Both the position numbers and the translations under genes were made by a program. Shown here piece after piece: positions 26,317-35,085 of a stretch of 48,474 bases of DNA. The stretch is from assembly GCA_902595845.1 (NCBI GenBank), contig CACJRN010000011.1, forward strand, positions 1-48,474. Direction: 5' to 3'. The stretch's first letter is position 1; every line of letters begins with the position of its first letter. Source of the DNA: an uncultured Gammaproteobacteria bacterium. GTDB lineage: Bacteria; Pseudomonadota; Gammaproteobacteria; Steroidobacterales; UBA11654. Under the pieces are notes generated by a model. The model was given only the letters and a program-made list of their open reading frames with translations. It searched no databases and was not told the DNA's origin.

Positions 26317-26888
26317 TTTGGTTTAACCAACCCATCAATGATTAAACCTGAAATCATGTTTGCTGATTCCTCAGCAGATGCAGCCAATTTCTCTTGATGA
26401 TTCTTTTTTGAAAATATTCTCGCAACCGTCCCAAGCATAATCGCAACTGCTCTTGTATCCACTGACTCTATTTCATCTTTTTCAACCGCCTCCTCTAGTA
26501 GCCTCTTGATGTGGTCAATATATGCTGACTCATGACTTCTTATCATTTCATCAGCACCTTTGATTTTGGTCAGATCAACTGCATATTTCTGTATCCTTGG
26601 ACCTGCTGCCTCGTTTCCAATTTTTGTAAATGTCCTTAACTTATCAACAGATGATTCCATATTTTTCAAAGAACCAAGGGCTTGTTTAGCAATATTGGTT
26701 AGGATTCTATCTATTGTTGATATAACGAGTTTTTCTTTACTCGGAGCAATTTCATACAAAGTTCTAAGAGAAACTCTGAGATTGGAAGCGATATCTGACA
26801 TTGTTTGATTTGCAATACCATCTTCTAGTAGGTTTTCAAAATTCTGAATCACCTCGAGATGTTTCTGAGTTAGTCGAGTATCACTCAT
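26313..26888 (-). CDS. TetR-family transcriptional regulator
   Basis: A 191-aa regulator. The N-terminal helix-turn-helix is visible in NQTMSDIASNLRVSLRTLYEIAPSKEKLV (split: MSDIASNLRVSLRTLYEIA), and the C-terminal ligand-binding domain is helical. It is embedded in the operon: its start overlaps the biotin carboxylase gene and its stop overlaps atuA. The Pseudomonas atu operon is also controlled by a TetR protein, AtuR. The inverted repeat in the divergent promoter region at 30473-30500 is the likely binding site, giving autoregulation with an acyl-CoA or terpenoid effector (inference). Confidence 0.9.
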   Translation of the reverse strand: MSDTRLTQKHLEVIQNFENLLEDGIANQTMSDIASNLRVSLRTLYEIAPSKEKLVISTIDRILTNIAKQALGSLKNMESSVDKLRTFTKIGNEAAGPRIQKYAVDLTKIKGADEMIRSHESAYIDHIKRLLEEAVEKDEIESVDTRAVAIMLGTVARIFSKKNHQEKLAASAEESANMISGLIIDGLVKPK

Positions 26889-28815
26889 CGCCGGACTTTA
26901 TGAATAACAATGATGTTCCAGTTTCTAACTGATCACCCTCTTGGACATAAATTTCCTCAACGATTCCATCTTGATTTGATGAAATAGAATGATTCATCTT
27001 CATGGCCTCCATTACAAGCAGATTCTGCCCTTTCTCAACCTTGTCTCCTGTTTTCACATTTATCTCTGTGACTTTTCCAGGCATTGGAGATACCAATGAG
27101 CCCTTTTGTATAAGCTCTTGTTCATTTTTGAACCTGGGAATCAATTTAATCAACTTGTTGCCCTTGTCATGTTGAACGAGCAGCAAATTCTCATACTGAG
27201 TGATATTGACTCTTCGTCTTAACTTATTAAATTCAATATCAATAGATTCATTTGAGACATGATTGATTAAGGCAACCTGATTTTTCTCATCAATAAATGA
27301 GCCGTCTCTCTGCCTTTTGTATCGAACTGTGAGTTCTGTTTCATCCAATTCAAATGAATTCTGTTGATATGGAAGTCTTGCATTGTGCCAGCCAGATGGA
27401 ATGTGGCCCAAAACAACGGCATTGGATCGGTTTTTATGTTGTAACCACAATGTGGTTGCCATTAGTAGAAAGTTCTTTTCATTCGAATCGATTTCTATCG
27501 ATCGAGGTGGATTGTAACGAGCAATAAAATCTGTGGTCGTATCACCGTTTAAAAAACTCTCATTGCCCAGTATGTTTATCAGAAAGTCGATGTTATTTAC
27601 AAATCCACCAAAATGACAGTTTTCTAGCTCTTTTCTGAGTTTTGCTGCAGCGAGTTCTCTGGATTCATCATGAGAAATCACTTTTGCTAGCATAGGGTCA
27701 AAATCAGTACCGATCATCATCCCTTTAGATACACCTGTATCCCATCGAATATTTTTGTCATCACGATTTCGATCTGCAATGAGTCTTCCGTTTGAGGGGA
27801 GAAAATCATTTGCTGGATCTTCAGCATATATCCTTGCTTCAATTGAGTGCCCCTGAAAAGAGACTTCGGATTGAGATATAGTTATTGGTTGGTCATCTGC
27901 TATCCTCAGCTGCATTTCAACAATGTCTATGCCTGTGACCATTTCGGTTACTGGATGCTCGACTTGAAGTCTGGTGTTCATTTCTAAGAACCAGATCTCA
28001 CCAGAATCATCATCATATAGAAATTCAATGGTTCCAGCGGATACATAATTGATTTGTTTTGCCAATGACAATGATGCTTGTGTCAGTTTGTCTCTTTGTT
28101 CAGAGTCAATTCTAGGCGAAGGGCTTTCTTCAATGATCTTCTGATGCCTCCTTTGAATCGAGCATTCTCTTTCACCAAGATGGAGAACATTTCCATGTTT
28201 GTCTGCAATAATCTGAACCTCTATGTGTCTAGAGCGTTCAATGTATCTTTCAATAAATATACGATCATCTCCAAATGCATTCATTGCTTCTTGCTTTGCG
28301 AGTTTAATCGATTCATCGAGTTGAGATTCATCATAGACAATACGCATGCCCTTTCCACCACCACCGGCAGCTGCCTTAATCATTAATGGGTATCCAATAT
28401 CCTTTGCAGAAGCTGCATCATTCACTGATTCAAGTATTGGCATTTCGGCCTTAATGGCATGTTTCTTTGCTTCTATTTTATCTCCCATGATTTGGATCGA
28501 ATCAGAATTGGGTCCAACCCATATGATCCCTTCATCTTGAATCTTTGTAGCAAAATCATGATTCTCAGATAAGAATCCATAACCCGGATGTATGGCACCG
28601 GCACCCGTTGTCTTTGCTGCAGAAATAATGGCATCCGAATCAAGATAAGATGATTCTATCTTTACTGATAAATCAGCATCTATTACATATGGCGAATGCC
28701 TGTCTGCTTCTGTATAAATTGCAACGGTATTCAGACCCATCTTTTTAGCTGTCCTGATCACCCTTGAGGCGATTTCTCCTCGGTTTGCTACAAGCAATGT
28801 TGAAAAATTATTCAC
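26881..28815 (-). CDS. Acyl-CoA carboxylase biotin-carboxylase/BCCP subunit
   Basis: A 644-aa alpha subunit: an ATP-grasp biotin carboxylase domain (about 1-445; VANRGEIA, AAGGGGKGMRIV, EMNTRLQVEHPVTE) and a C-terminal biotinyl domain with the biotinylated lysine K606 in EAMKM. Same architecture as MccA/LiuD, AtuF and PccA. The start is GTG at 28815, overlapping the beta-subunit stop. It carboxylates biotin for the beta subunit upstream. Which acyl-CoA is used cannot be decided from this subunit. Confidence 0.93.
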   Translation of the reverse strand: MNNFSTLLVANRGEIASRVIRTAKKMGLNTVAIYTEADRHSPYVIDADLSVKIESSYLDSDAIISAAKTTGAGAIHPGYGFLSENHDFATKIQDEGIIWVGPNSDSIQIMGDKIEAKKHAIKAEMPILESVNDAASAKDIGYPLMIKAAAGGGGKGMRIVYDESQLDESIKLAKQEAMNAFGDDRIFIERYIERSRHIEVQIIADKHGNVLHLGERECSIQRRHQKIIEESPSPRIDSEQRDKLTQASLSLAKQINYVSAGTIEFLYDDDSGEIWFLEMNTRLQVEHPVTEMVTGIDIVEMQLRIADDQPITISQSEVSFQGHSIEARIYAEDPANDFLPSNGRLIADRNRDDKNIRWDTGVSKGMMIGTDFDPMLAKVISHDESRELAAAKLRKELENCHFGGFVNNIDFLINILGNESFLNGDTTTDFIARYNPPRSIEIDSNEKNFLLMATTLWLQHKNRSNAVVLGHIPSGWHNARLPYQQNSFELDETELTVRYKRQRDGSFIDEKNQVALINHVSNESIDIEFNKLRRRVNITQYENLLLVQHDKGNKLIKLIPRFKNEQELIQKGSLVSPMPGKVTEINVKTGDKVEKGQNLLVMEAMKMNHSISSNQDGIVEEIYVQEGDQLETGTSLLFIKSGDE

Positions 28816-30458
28816 AATCTAAAGACTCCATATTCTTCCGTCCCTTCAATTGATTTATTGCCGACAACAGATAGACAAATCCCCAGTACCGTTCTTGTAT
28901 CTCGAGGATCAATGATTCCATCGTCACTGATTAGACCGGTTGCTTCCAATGCCAAGGATCCTTGATCTTGAAGTTTTTCAACTGCTTCTGTTATGAACTT
29001 GTCTTGCTTCTCATCAAAGTCTTCGCCTTTTCTCATTGCACGAGCCCTTCTTACCATAGACATAACCCCTGCAATCTGTTTCCCACCCATAACAGCGATC
29101 TTTGCAGATGGCCATAGAAAGGTGAATCGATTATTAAAGGCTCTACCAGACATTGCATATGTACCTGCTCCGTATGAGGCACCTAGTATTATTGTGATGT
29201 GAGGCACTGTAGAGTTGGAAACTGCGTTGATCATTTGAGAACCCTTTTTAACAATTCCATCTCTTTCAAACTCTTTACCAACAAGAAAGCCAGTCACATT
29301 TTGTAAAAATATTATTGGTGTATTCGTTTTGTTACACAACTGAATAAAGTGTGCAGCTTTTTGAGCAGAATCTGGGTATATTGCGCCATTGTTAGCCACA
29401 ATTCCAACTGGATATCCATGAACTTCTGCCCAGCCAGTAACTATAGTCGGACCAAACAAAGGTTTAAATTCTTCAAATCTTGAACCATCTACAAACCTGG
29501 CAATGGCCTCTTTTATATCAAACGGGGTTTTTAAGTCTGGGCTCACCAGTCCCAATAATTCTTCTGAATCATAAGCCGGGCTTTCTGATCTCACTTGAGG
29601 ATCCGCTTCGGCTTTCTTCCAATTCAGATGAGAGACAACCTCTCGACAAATTCTAAGCGCATCCATTTCATCTTCAGCGAGATAATCAGATAAGCCAGAA
29701 ACTTCAGAATGCATTTGTGCTCCGCCCAATGTCTCATCATCTGACTCTTCACCAGTGGCCATTTTGACCAATGGTGGCCCAGCCAGAAATACTTTTGACT
29801 GCTCTTTGATGAAGATATTGTAATCAGACATACCAGGTTGATAGGCACCTCCTGCAGTAGATGAACCGAAGACCACTGCAATCGTTGGGATTCTCATCTT
29901 AGAAAGTTCGGTCATTTCATAGAACCATCTACCTGTTTCAGCGAAATGTCCGGTCCCAATATTCCAAGGCTTTTCCTTGGACATCGGATTGATGCGTAAA
30001 TCAGCCCCTGCAGACTCCACAAAACTGATATAAGGAATGCCATTGTCTCTTGCAATCTCAATACAACGACCCCATTTTTTTGATGCATAATGCGTCAATG
30101 CACCAGCGAGTACAGTCGGATCATTTCCAAAAATAACGCATTCAACACCACTGATTACACCAATCCCAGCAACACAGCCTCCTCCAATAGCATAGTCAGA
30201 GTCATAAGCAGCGAGTGGGCTGATCTCCAAAAAAGGGGTATCGGGATCAAGAACATTAAATATGCGCTCGCGTATCGACATTTTTCCTTTTTTTGCCAAA
30301 CGCTCATGATGATGTGTGCCACCACCCAACTCAGCCTCATCAAGCAATGCATCAATATCTTTAAGCTTACTGATCATTTCATTCGAATTGATCTCATATT
30401 GAATATTTTGCTTGTCTAATTTTGAGACAATTTTTCGCTTTATCTTTTTTATTTCCAT
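28812..30458 (-). CDS. Acyl-CoA carboxylase carboxyltransferase (beta) subunit
   Basis: A 548-aa crotonase-fold carboxyltransferase with N and C halves. Oxyanion-forming loops are FGSSTAGGAYQPGM and GASYGAGTYAMSGRAF. The CoA/biotin-binding region has GHFAETGRWFYEMTELSK, which differs in sequence and length from the HFGRIFFNQ-type segment of Pseudomonas MCC as I recall it. It is therefore neither an obvious LiuB nor an obvious AtuC; it looks more like actinobacterial homologues in AtuA-containing clusters. It is the first gene of the minus-strand operon, with the candidate TetR operator 14 nt upstream. Confidence 0.9.
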   Translation of the reverse strand: MEIKKIKRKIVSKLDKQNIQYEINSNEMISKLKDIDALLDEAELGGGTHHHERLAKKGKMSIRERIFNVLDPDTPFLEISPLAAYDSDYAIGGGCVAGIGVISGVECVIFGNDPTVLAGALTHYASKKWGRCIEIARDNGIPYISFVESAGADLRINPMSKEKPWNIGTGHFAETGRWFYEMTELSKMRIPTIAVVFGSSTAGGAYQPGMSDYNIFIKEQSKVFLAGPPLVKMATGEESDDETLGGAQMHSEVSGLSDYLAEDEMDALRICREVVSHLNWKKAEADPQVRSESPAYDSEELLGLVSPDLKTPFDIKEAIARFVDGSRFEEFKPLFGPTIVTGWAEVHGYPVGIVANNGAIYPDSAQKAAHFIQLCNKTNTPIIFLQNVTGFLVGKEFERDGIVKKGSQMINAVSNSTVPHITIILGASYGAGTYAMSGRAFNNRFTFLWPSAKIAVMGGKQIAGVMSMVRRARAMRKGEDFDEKQDKFITEAVEKLQDQGSLALEATGLISDDGIIDPRDTRTVLGICLSVVGNKSIEGTEEYGVFRL

Positions 30459-30472
30459 TTGATATCGCTTGT

Positions 30473-30500
30473 TGGTAATATATTTGATGAAATATTACCA
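30473..30500. promoter_or_regulatory. Inverted repeat: candidate TetR operator
   Basis: Perfect 9-nt arms TGGTAATAT and ATATTACCA separated by 10 nt, centred in the 64-bp region between the divergent carboxylase operon and the TIGR03084-acyl-CoA dehydrogenase pair. The size suits a TetR dimer pair. The only regulator gene nearby is the tetR at 26313-26888. It could control both directions. Confidence 0.6.
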
Positions 30501-30522
30501 GTCATTATTCGCATAATCAATC

Positions 30523-31323
30523 ATGGAAAAAATAATCTCATCAATAAGGAATGAAGCGCTGTCAATAGAATCATTGCTTATTGATTTGGATCCACTGACC
30601 TGGAGTAAAGAAACATCCTTTAAATCTTGGTCCCCAGAAATAATTATTTCTCATCTACTCTACTTTGACCGCATGACCATCTATTCTCATCAAGATAAGG
30701 ATAAGTTTAATCGGGAAGCATCATTTCTATTCAAAGCATTCTCAAATGAAACAAATTCTCTTAAACGAGCAAAGCTTGTCTTTGATAGGTTGGCCATCCA
30801 TGAACAATCATCAATGATTGATGCGTGGAAGAAATCAAATCAAGAAATGACAAAAATATTTCAAGGTGTAGATCCTGACGAGAGATGTCAATGGTTTGGT
30901 CCAGATATGAGCGCACGAATGTTTATGATAGCGCGATATATGGAAACATGGTCTCACACACAAGCGATTTATGATTTGCTGAACCTCGATCGAAATTACA
31001 CTGATGACATAGAACATATTGTTCAAATCGGCATAAAAACATTTAAATGGACATTTAGAAACAGAAAATTAGATGTTCCTGAAATTTTTCCATATTTAGA
31101 ACTGATTTCTCCGAGTGGGGATGTTTGGTCTTTTAACGATACAAACAATATGGAATCAATTAAGGGCAAAGCCAGTGATTTTTGCCACGTTGTGACACAA
31201 AATAGAAATATTAAAGACACAGACCTTGAAGTTAATGGAAAAATATCTGAGCATTGGATGTCTATAGCACAATGCTTTGCTGGTGAACCAGAGGATCCGC
31301 CAGAACAAGGCACAAGAAAGTGA
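30523..31323 (+). CDS. TIGR03084-like DinB/MDMPI-fold protein
   Basis: A 266-aa protein with a DinB-like four-helix N-terminal domain. Likely metal ligands are the His in ISHLLYFDR and Glu/His in YMETWSHTQAIYD, the pattern of mycothiol-dependent maleylpyruvate isomerases. The C-terminal domain ends FCHVVTQNRNIKDTDLEV ... IAQCFAGEPEDPP, which I recognise from the TIGR03084 family common in actinobacteria beside AtuA-like genes. A gammaproteobacterium should lack mycothiol, so the thiol partner, if any, differs. It forms an operon with the next dehydrogenase (10 nt gap) and is divergent from the carboxylase operon. Confidence 0.72.
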   Translation: MEKIISSIRNEALSIESLLIDLDPLTWSKETSFKSWSPEIIISHLLYFDRMTIYSHQDKDKFNREASFLFKAFSNETNSLKRAKLVFDRLAIHEQSSMIDAWKKSNQEMTKIFQGVDPDERCQWFGPDMSARMFMIARYMETWSHTQAIYDLLNLDRNYTDDIEHIVQIGIKTFKWTFRNRKLDVPEIFPYLELISPSGDVWSFNDTNNMESIKGKASDFCHVVTQNRNIKDTDLEVNGKISEHWMSIAQCFAGEPEDPPEQGTRK

Positions 31324-31333
31324 GGAACCAAAT

Positions 31334-32482
31334 ATGAAATGGACAGATGAACACAAGAGTATCAGAGAAACTGCTGCTAAGTTCGTAGACAATGAAATCA
31401 ATCCATATGTTGACCAATGGGAAGCCGAAGGCATATTCCCTGCACATGAGTTGTTCAAGAAATTGGGCGATCTTGGGATGCTTGGAATCAATAAACCTGA
31501 GAAATATGGTGGTCTAGGGCTCGACTATAGCTACTCAATCGTCTTTGCTGAAGAAATGGGCAGGGTAAGAGCTGCAGGTGTCTCAACGGGCATAGGTATA
31601 CAAACTGACATGTCTACCCCGGCATTGGCAAAATTTGGAAGCGAAGAGCTTTGCAATGAATTTCTTGCACCAGCAATATCGGGTGATGTCGTAACATCTA
31701 TTGCTGTGAGTGAGCCTCATGCAGGCTCTGATGTTGCATCGATTAAAACTGAGGCGAAAAAAGATGGTGATGACTATGTCATTAACGGAACAAAAATGTG
31801 GATTTCAAATTCCACACAAGCCGATTATTTTTGCTTGTTGGCCAATACAAGCGATGGTCAAATGCACCAAAACAAATCCTTGATCATTGTGCCTTCAGAT
31901 ACAAAAGGTGTCAGCCTATCTGAACCGCTGAAAAAACTTGGATTGCATTCTTCAGATACCGCACAGATATTTTTTGACAACGTCAGGGTTCCTCAACGTC
32001 ATCTCATTGGTGAAGAAGGCAAAGGATTTATGTACCAGATGATGCAATTTCAAGAAGAAAGATTATATGCTGCAGCTGCAGCTTTGAAAGGCTATGAAGA
32101 CATTATTCAAGATACCATTGAGTATACAAAACAAAGAGAGACCTTTGGCAAGCCCATCATTGACAACCAAGCTGTACACTTCCGCCTTGCAGAACTTCAA
32201 ACTGAAGTCGAACTATTGAGGGCCTTGACATACCTAGCTGTTGAGGAATACATAGACGGAAAAGATGTTCTGACTAAAGCTTCGATGGCAAAACTCAAGT
32301 CAGGTCGACTTGGCCGAGAATTAACCGATGCATGCCTTCAGTACTGGGGTGGAATGGGATTCATGTGGGAAAGTTCTGTTGCTAGAGCTTATCGTGATAC
32401 CAGACTTGGATCGATTGGTGGCGGCTCTGATGAGGTTATGTTGGGAATTATATCCAAACAAATGGGGATGTTAAAAAGATGA
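31334..32482 (+). CDS. Acyl-CoA dehydrogenase, AtuD/isovaleryl-CoA dehydrogenase-like
   Basis: A 382-aa acyl-CoA dehydrogenase. SEPHAGSDVAS and GTKMWISNS bind FAD/substrate, and the C-terminus reads YWGGMGFMWESSVARAYRD then SIGGGSDEVML. The YEG-type Glu is replaced by Gly, while a Glu in FQEERLYAAA lies where isovaleryl- and long-chain dehydrogenases keep their catalytic base, consistent with a branched substrate. I start at MKWTDEHKS (GAGGAA upstream); the frame is open further upstream but overlaps the previous gene. In the atu pathway AtuD oxidises citronellyl-CoA; the substrate here is unproven. Confidence 0.92.
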   Translation: MKWTDEHKSIRETAAKFVDNEINPYVDQWEAEGIFPAHELFKKLGDLGMLGINKPEKYGGLGLDYSYSIVFAEEMGRVRAAGVSTGIGIQTDMSTPALAKFGSEELCNEFLAPAISGDVVTSIAVSEPHAGSDVASIKTEAKKDGDDYVINGTKMWISNSTQADYFCLLANTSDGQMHQNKSLIIVPSDTKGVSLSEPLKKLGLHSSDTAQIFFDNVRVPQRHLIGEEGKGFMYQMMQFQEERLYAAAAALKGYEDIIQDTIEYTKQRETFGKPIIDNQAVHFRLAELQTEVELLRALTYLAVEEYIDGKDVLTKASMAKLKSGRLGRELTDACLQYWGGMGFMWESSVARAYRDTRLGSIGGGSDEVMLGIISKQMGMLKR

Positions 32483-32484
32483 TT

Positions 32485-33024
32485 TCAGTCAGAACGTTTT
32501 GCTTTTCTCTCTGATCTTCTTTCTCTTATTCTCTGCCACCAAGATGACTCATCTTCATCGATTGCTTCTTTTGAGATATCTTTCCTAGAAGGCAAGCCTT
32601 CAGAAAAATAATTGGGTGATTCCTCCAAGCAAATAATCTGTCGATTTGAATCAACATTCTGCGAGACTTTTGAGATGATTTGATTCTGAGTGGCAATATT
32701 GTTTCTTCCATCGATGGTTTCATCGATAAGATCAAGTAGCTCCGATAAATCATCTCCAGAAATATTCTTTATCGGACTGGTCTCAGGTAAGTCTTCTAGT
32801 ATGGGCAAGTAGTCTTCCCTGCTGATGCTATTACCTGTTGATAGATCAGACATATCGAATGATGATCTTTTTTGGATTTCTATTAGAGCTTGAGGCAATA
32901 GCAGTTGTGGAATGGAAACACTGGACTGATATTCTTGAACTTCCTCGCATGTTTGGACAGGTGCTTCAAAAAACGAGCAGGAAGTCATAATAAGAATTGG
33001 TATTGTAACGAGTATTAATTTCAT
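32485..33024 (-). CDS. Small lipoprotein, possibly BamC-like
   Basis: A 179-aa protein with a lipoprotein signal (LIMTSC, lipidated C16). Beyond it the sequence is polar and acidic with low-complexity patches and ends in a strongly basic tail (RIRERRSERKAKRSD). A short YQSSVSIPQLLLPQAL segment recalls the extended N-terminal strand of BamC, and bamC lies near bcp in E. coli, but the rest does not match the BamC helix-grip domains. Function unknown. It is divergent from bcp and convergent with the acyl-CoA dehydrogenase gene. Confidence 0.6.
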   Translation of the reverse strand: MKLILVTIPILIMTSCSFFEAPVQTCEEVQEYQSSVSIPQLLLPQALIEIQKRSSFDMSDLSTGNSISREDYLPILEDLPETSPIKNISGDDLSELLDLIDETIDGRNNIATQNQIISKVSQNVDSNRQIICLEESPNYFSEGLPSRKDISKEAIDEDESSWWQRIRERRSERKAKRSD

Positions 33025-33150
33025 CTTATATTCATAGTTGAGAACTTAAAGTTAATGTCTAATACCTATATGTCATGTATAGCTGTTTGACTCATTTGTG
33101 AACAAGTATACTAGACTCAGTAATCAAAACATCTAATTAATGAGGAAGAA

Positions 33151-33618
33151 ATGTCTAAAGTAAAAATTGGAAAAAAAATACCTGCATTTACATCAACTCT
33201 GGATGATGGATCAGAAATAAAATCAACTGATCTAATCGGAAAGAATATAGTCATATATTTTTATCCAAAAGACAGCACGCCAGGATGCACAAAAGAAGGT
33301 GAAGATTTTAGAGATCTTTATAAAAAATTTACCCAATGCAATGCGGTCATATTTGGTGTTTCTAGGGATTCAGTTGCTTCTCATGAAAAATTTAAAACGA
33401 AGTACAACTTCCCATTTCATCTGATTTCTGATGAAAGTGAATCACTATGCAAACTTTTTGATGTAATCAAAGAGAAAAATATGTATGGAAGAAAATATAT
33501 GGGGATTGAGAGAAGTACATTTTTAATCAATGATGAGGGAATTTTGGTTGAAGAATGGAGGAAAGTAAAAGTCAAAGGTCACGCACAAGCGGTTCTCGAT
33601 ACACTAGACAAAAACTAA
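33151..33618 (+). CDS. bcp: Thiol peroxidase Bcp (PrxQ-type peroxiredoxin)
   Basis: A 155-aa peroxiredoxin reducing hydroperoxides in the cytoplasm. The active site YPKDSTPGCTKEG has peroxidatic C46. The resolving Cys five residues later, found in E. coli Bcp, is absent (G51 region); C63 or C100 (SLC) could serve, or it may act as a 1-Cys enzyme. GAGGAAG before the ATG is a good ribosome site. It is followed by bepA after 6 nt. Confidence 0.93.
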   Translation: MSKVKIGKKIPAFTSTLDDGSEIKSTDLIGKNIVIYFYPKDSTPGCTKEGEDFRDLYKKFTQCNAVIFGVSRDSVASHEKFKTKYNFPFHLISDESESLCKLFDVIKEKNMYGRKYMGIERSTFLINDEGILVEEWRKVKVKGHAQAVLDTLDKN

Positions 33619-33624
33619 AATAAT

Positions 33625-35085
33625 ATGAAACAAGCCATATCAGTTTTCACTTGCACATTGCTTTTGTTTGGACAAGTGCAGGCAGATATTGAGTTACCTG
33701 ACTTGGGAAGTCCGAGTGATGTTTACTTATCTAAATTGGATGAGCCAGCAATTGGAAGAGCATATTTCAGAAACATGAGACAACAAGGTCAGGTCGTTGA
33801 AGATCCTTTATTGAATGAATATATTCAGGACCTTGGAAATAAATTGTCTTCAAAGGTACAAGATGGTGATTTTCAATTTAACTATTTCTTTGTGCCACAG
33901 AATTCAATCAATGCATTTGCAATGCCAGGAGGTTACATTGGGATCCACAATGGGCTTTGCCTGGCTGCTGACAATGAAAGTCAGCTTGCATCTGTGGTTG
34001 CACATGAGATCAGTCATGTGACTCAAAGGCATATATCCAGACAGATTGGTGATCAAGTTCCGAATTCTATACAAGGTGGCCTGATACTCCTTGGAGCAAT
34101 CCTTTTGGGTGCAGCGACTGGAAGTAGCGAAGTCATTGAGGCAGGAACGATGATTGCGCCATCTTTAATGACTCAAAATCAAATCGACTTCACCAGAGAT
34201 ATGGAAATCGAAGCAGATGCAATTGGAATAAAGACACTGGGCCTATCAGGTTATGATCCTTATGCTATGTCTGAGTTCTTTGAAAAGTTATCCACTGGTT
34301 CTGACCCAAGGAATGCACAATCTGTTGAGTTTCTCAGAACACACCCAACATCAGTCAATCGTTCAGCTGCTGCGAAAAAGCAAGCGAGACGCATGACGGT
34401 TGAGAGAAAAGATGAATCGTTGGGATTTGAACTAAGTAAAGCAAGAATTAGGTACCTATATAGCACTACTCCTGAAAAGAGTTATGAGTACTTCTTTGAG
34501 AAATCCAATGAAGATAAATCCACTGATGATTTATCGAATCGTCAGATTGGAAATCTTTATGGTTTGGCGCTGTCTCTTGTCAGGCTAGGACTGGTCAATG
34601 ATGCTGAACCAATTATTAATAGATTCCTTGATGAAAAACATGAGTTTGGTCACTTCCATATTCTTTATGCAGATTTAATGATCGGAAAAAATATGCCAAA
34701 TGAGGCAATTGATCATTTGAATAAGAGGCTACAATTGTCACCCAGGAATATTCCCCTCACTATCAAATATGCAGAATTGGAAATGAGCTATGGTGACCCA
34801 AAAAAAGCTCATGAAATTCTCTTGGATCTTTTCAACAACAAAATACCCACACCCTATCAGATACGCTTAATTGCAAATGCTGCAAATAACGCTGGAGATA
34901 AAGCTGAGGCCTTTTCCTATATGGCAGAGTTTTATTTGAGCATAGGAAATTTCCAAGAGGCTATTGAACAACTTAAAATTGCACTTACAATGAAGCCCAT
35001 TACTGATATCCAAACAGCGAAATTCATCGCAAGACTGAATGAAGTTGAAGAATATCTAGACGAAATGAATAAAAATCGCAGATGA
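33625..35085 (+). CDS. bepA: Periplasmic metalloprotease/chaperone BepA
   Basis: An M48 peptidase with C-terminal TPRs that monitors outer-membrane beta-barrel and LptD assembly. The signal peptide ends near VQA (20). The zinc motif is H127-E128-I-S-H131 in AHEISH, with the third ligand E196 in EIEADAIG. TPR-like repeats occupy about 305-480. The 486-aa length equals the E. coli protein. It overlaps mlaA by 4 nt (ATGA), so two outer-membrane quality factors are co-translated. Confidence 0.95.
   Translation: MKQAISVFTCTLLLFGQVQADIELPDLGSPSDVYLSKLDEPAIGRAYFRNMRQQGQVVEDPLLNEYIQDLGNKLSSKVQDGDFQFNYFFVPQNSINAFAMPGGYIGIHNGLCLAADNESQLASVVAHEISHVTQRHISRQIGDQVPNSIQGGLILLGAILLGAATGSSEVIEAGTMIAPSLMTQNQIDFTRDMEIEADAIGIKTLGLSGYDPYAMSEFFEKLSTGSDPRNAQSVEFLRTHPTSVNRSAAAKKQARRMTVERKDESLGFELSKARIRYLYSTTPEKSYEYFFEKSNEDKSTDDLSNRQIGNLYGLALSLVRLGLVNDAEPIINRFLDEKHEFGHFHILYADLMIGKNMPNEAIDHLNKRLQLSPRNIPLTIKYAELEMSYGDPKKAHEILLDLFNNKIPTPYQIRLIANAANNAGDKAEAFSYMAEFYLSIGNFQEAIEQLKIALTMKPITDIQTAKFIARLNEVEEYLDEMNKNRR

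Noticed and set aside
28078-28540. Open frames on the plus strand inside the biotin carboxylase gene
   Set aside because: They lie opposite a gene with clear family motifs, and show no ribosome site and no recognisable protein features.
33086-33112. Promoter for bcp (TTTGAC with TATACT)
   Set aside because: The spacing is only 15 bp and the region is AT-rich; not strong enough to list as a feature.
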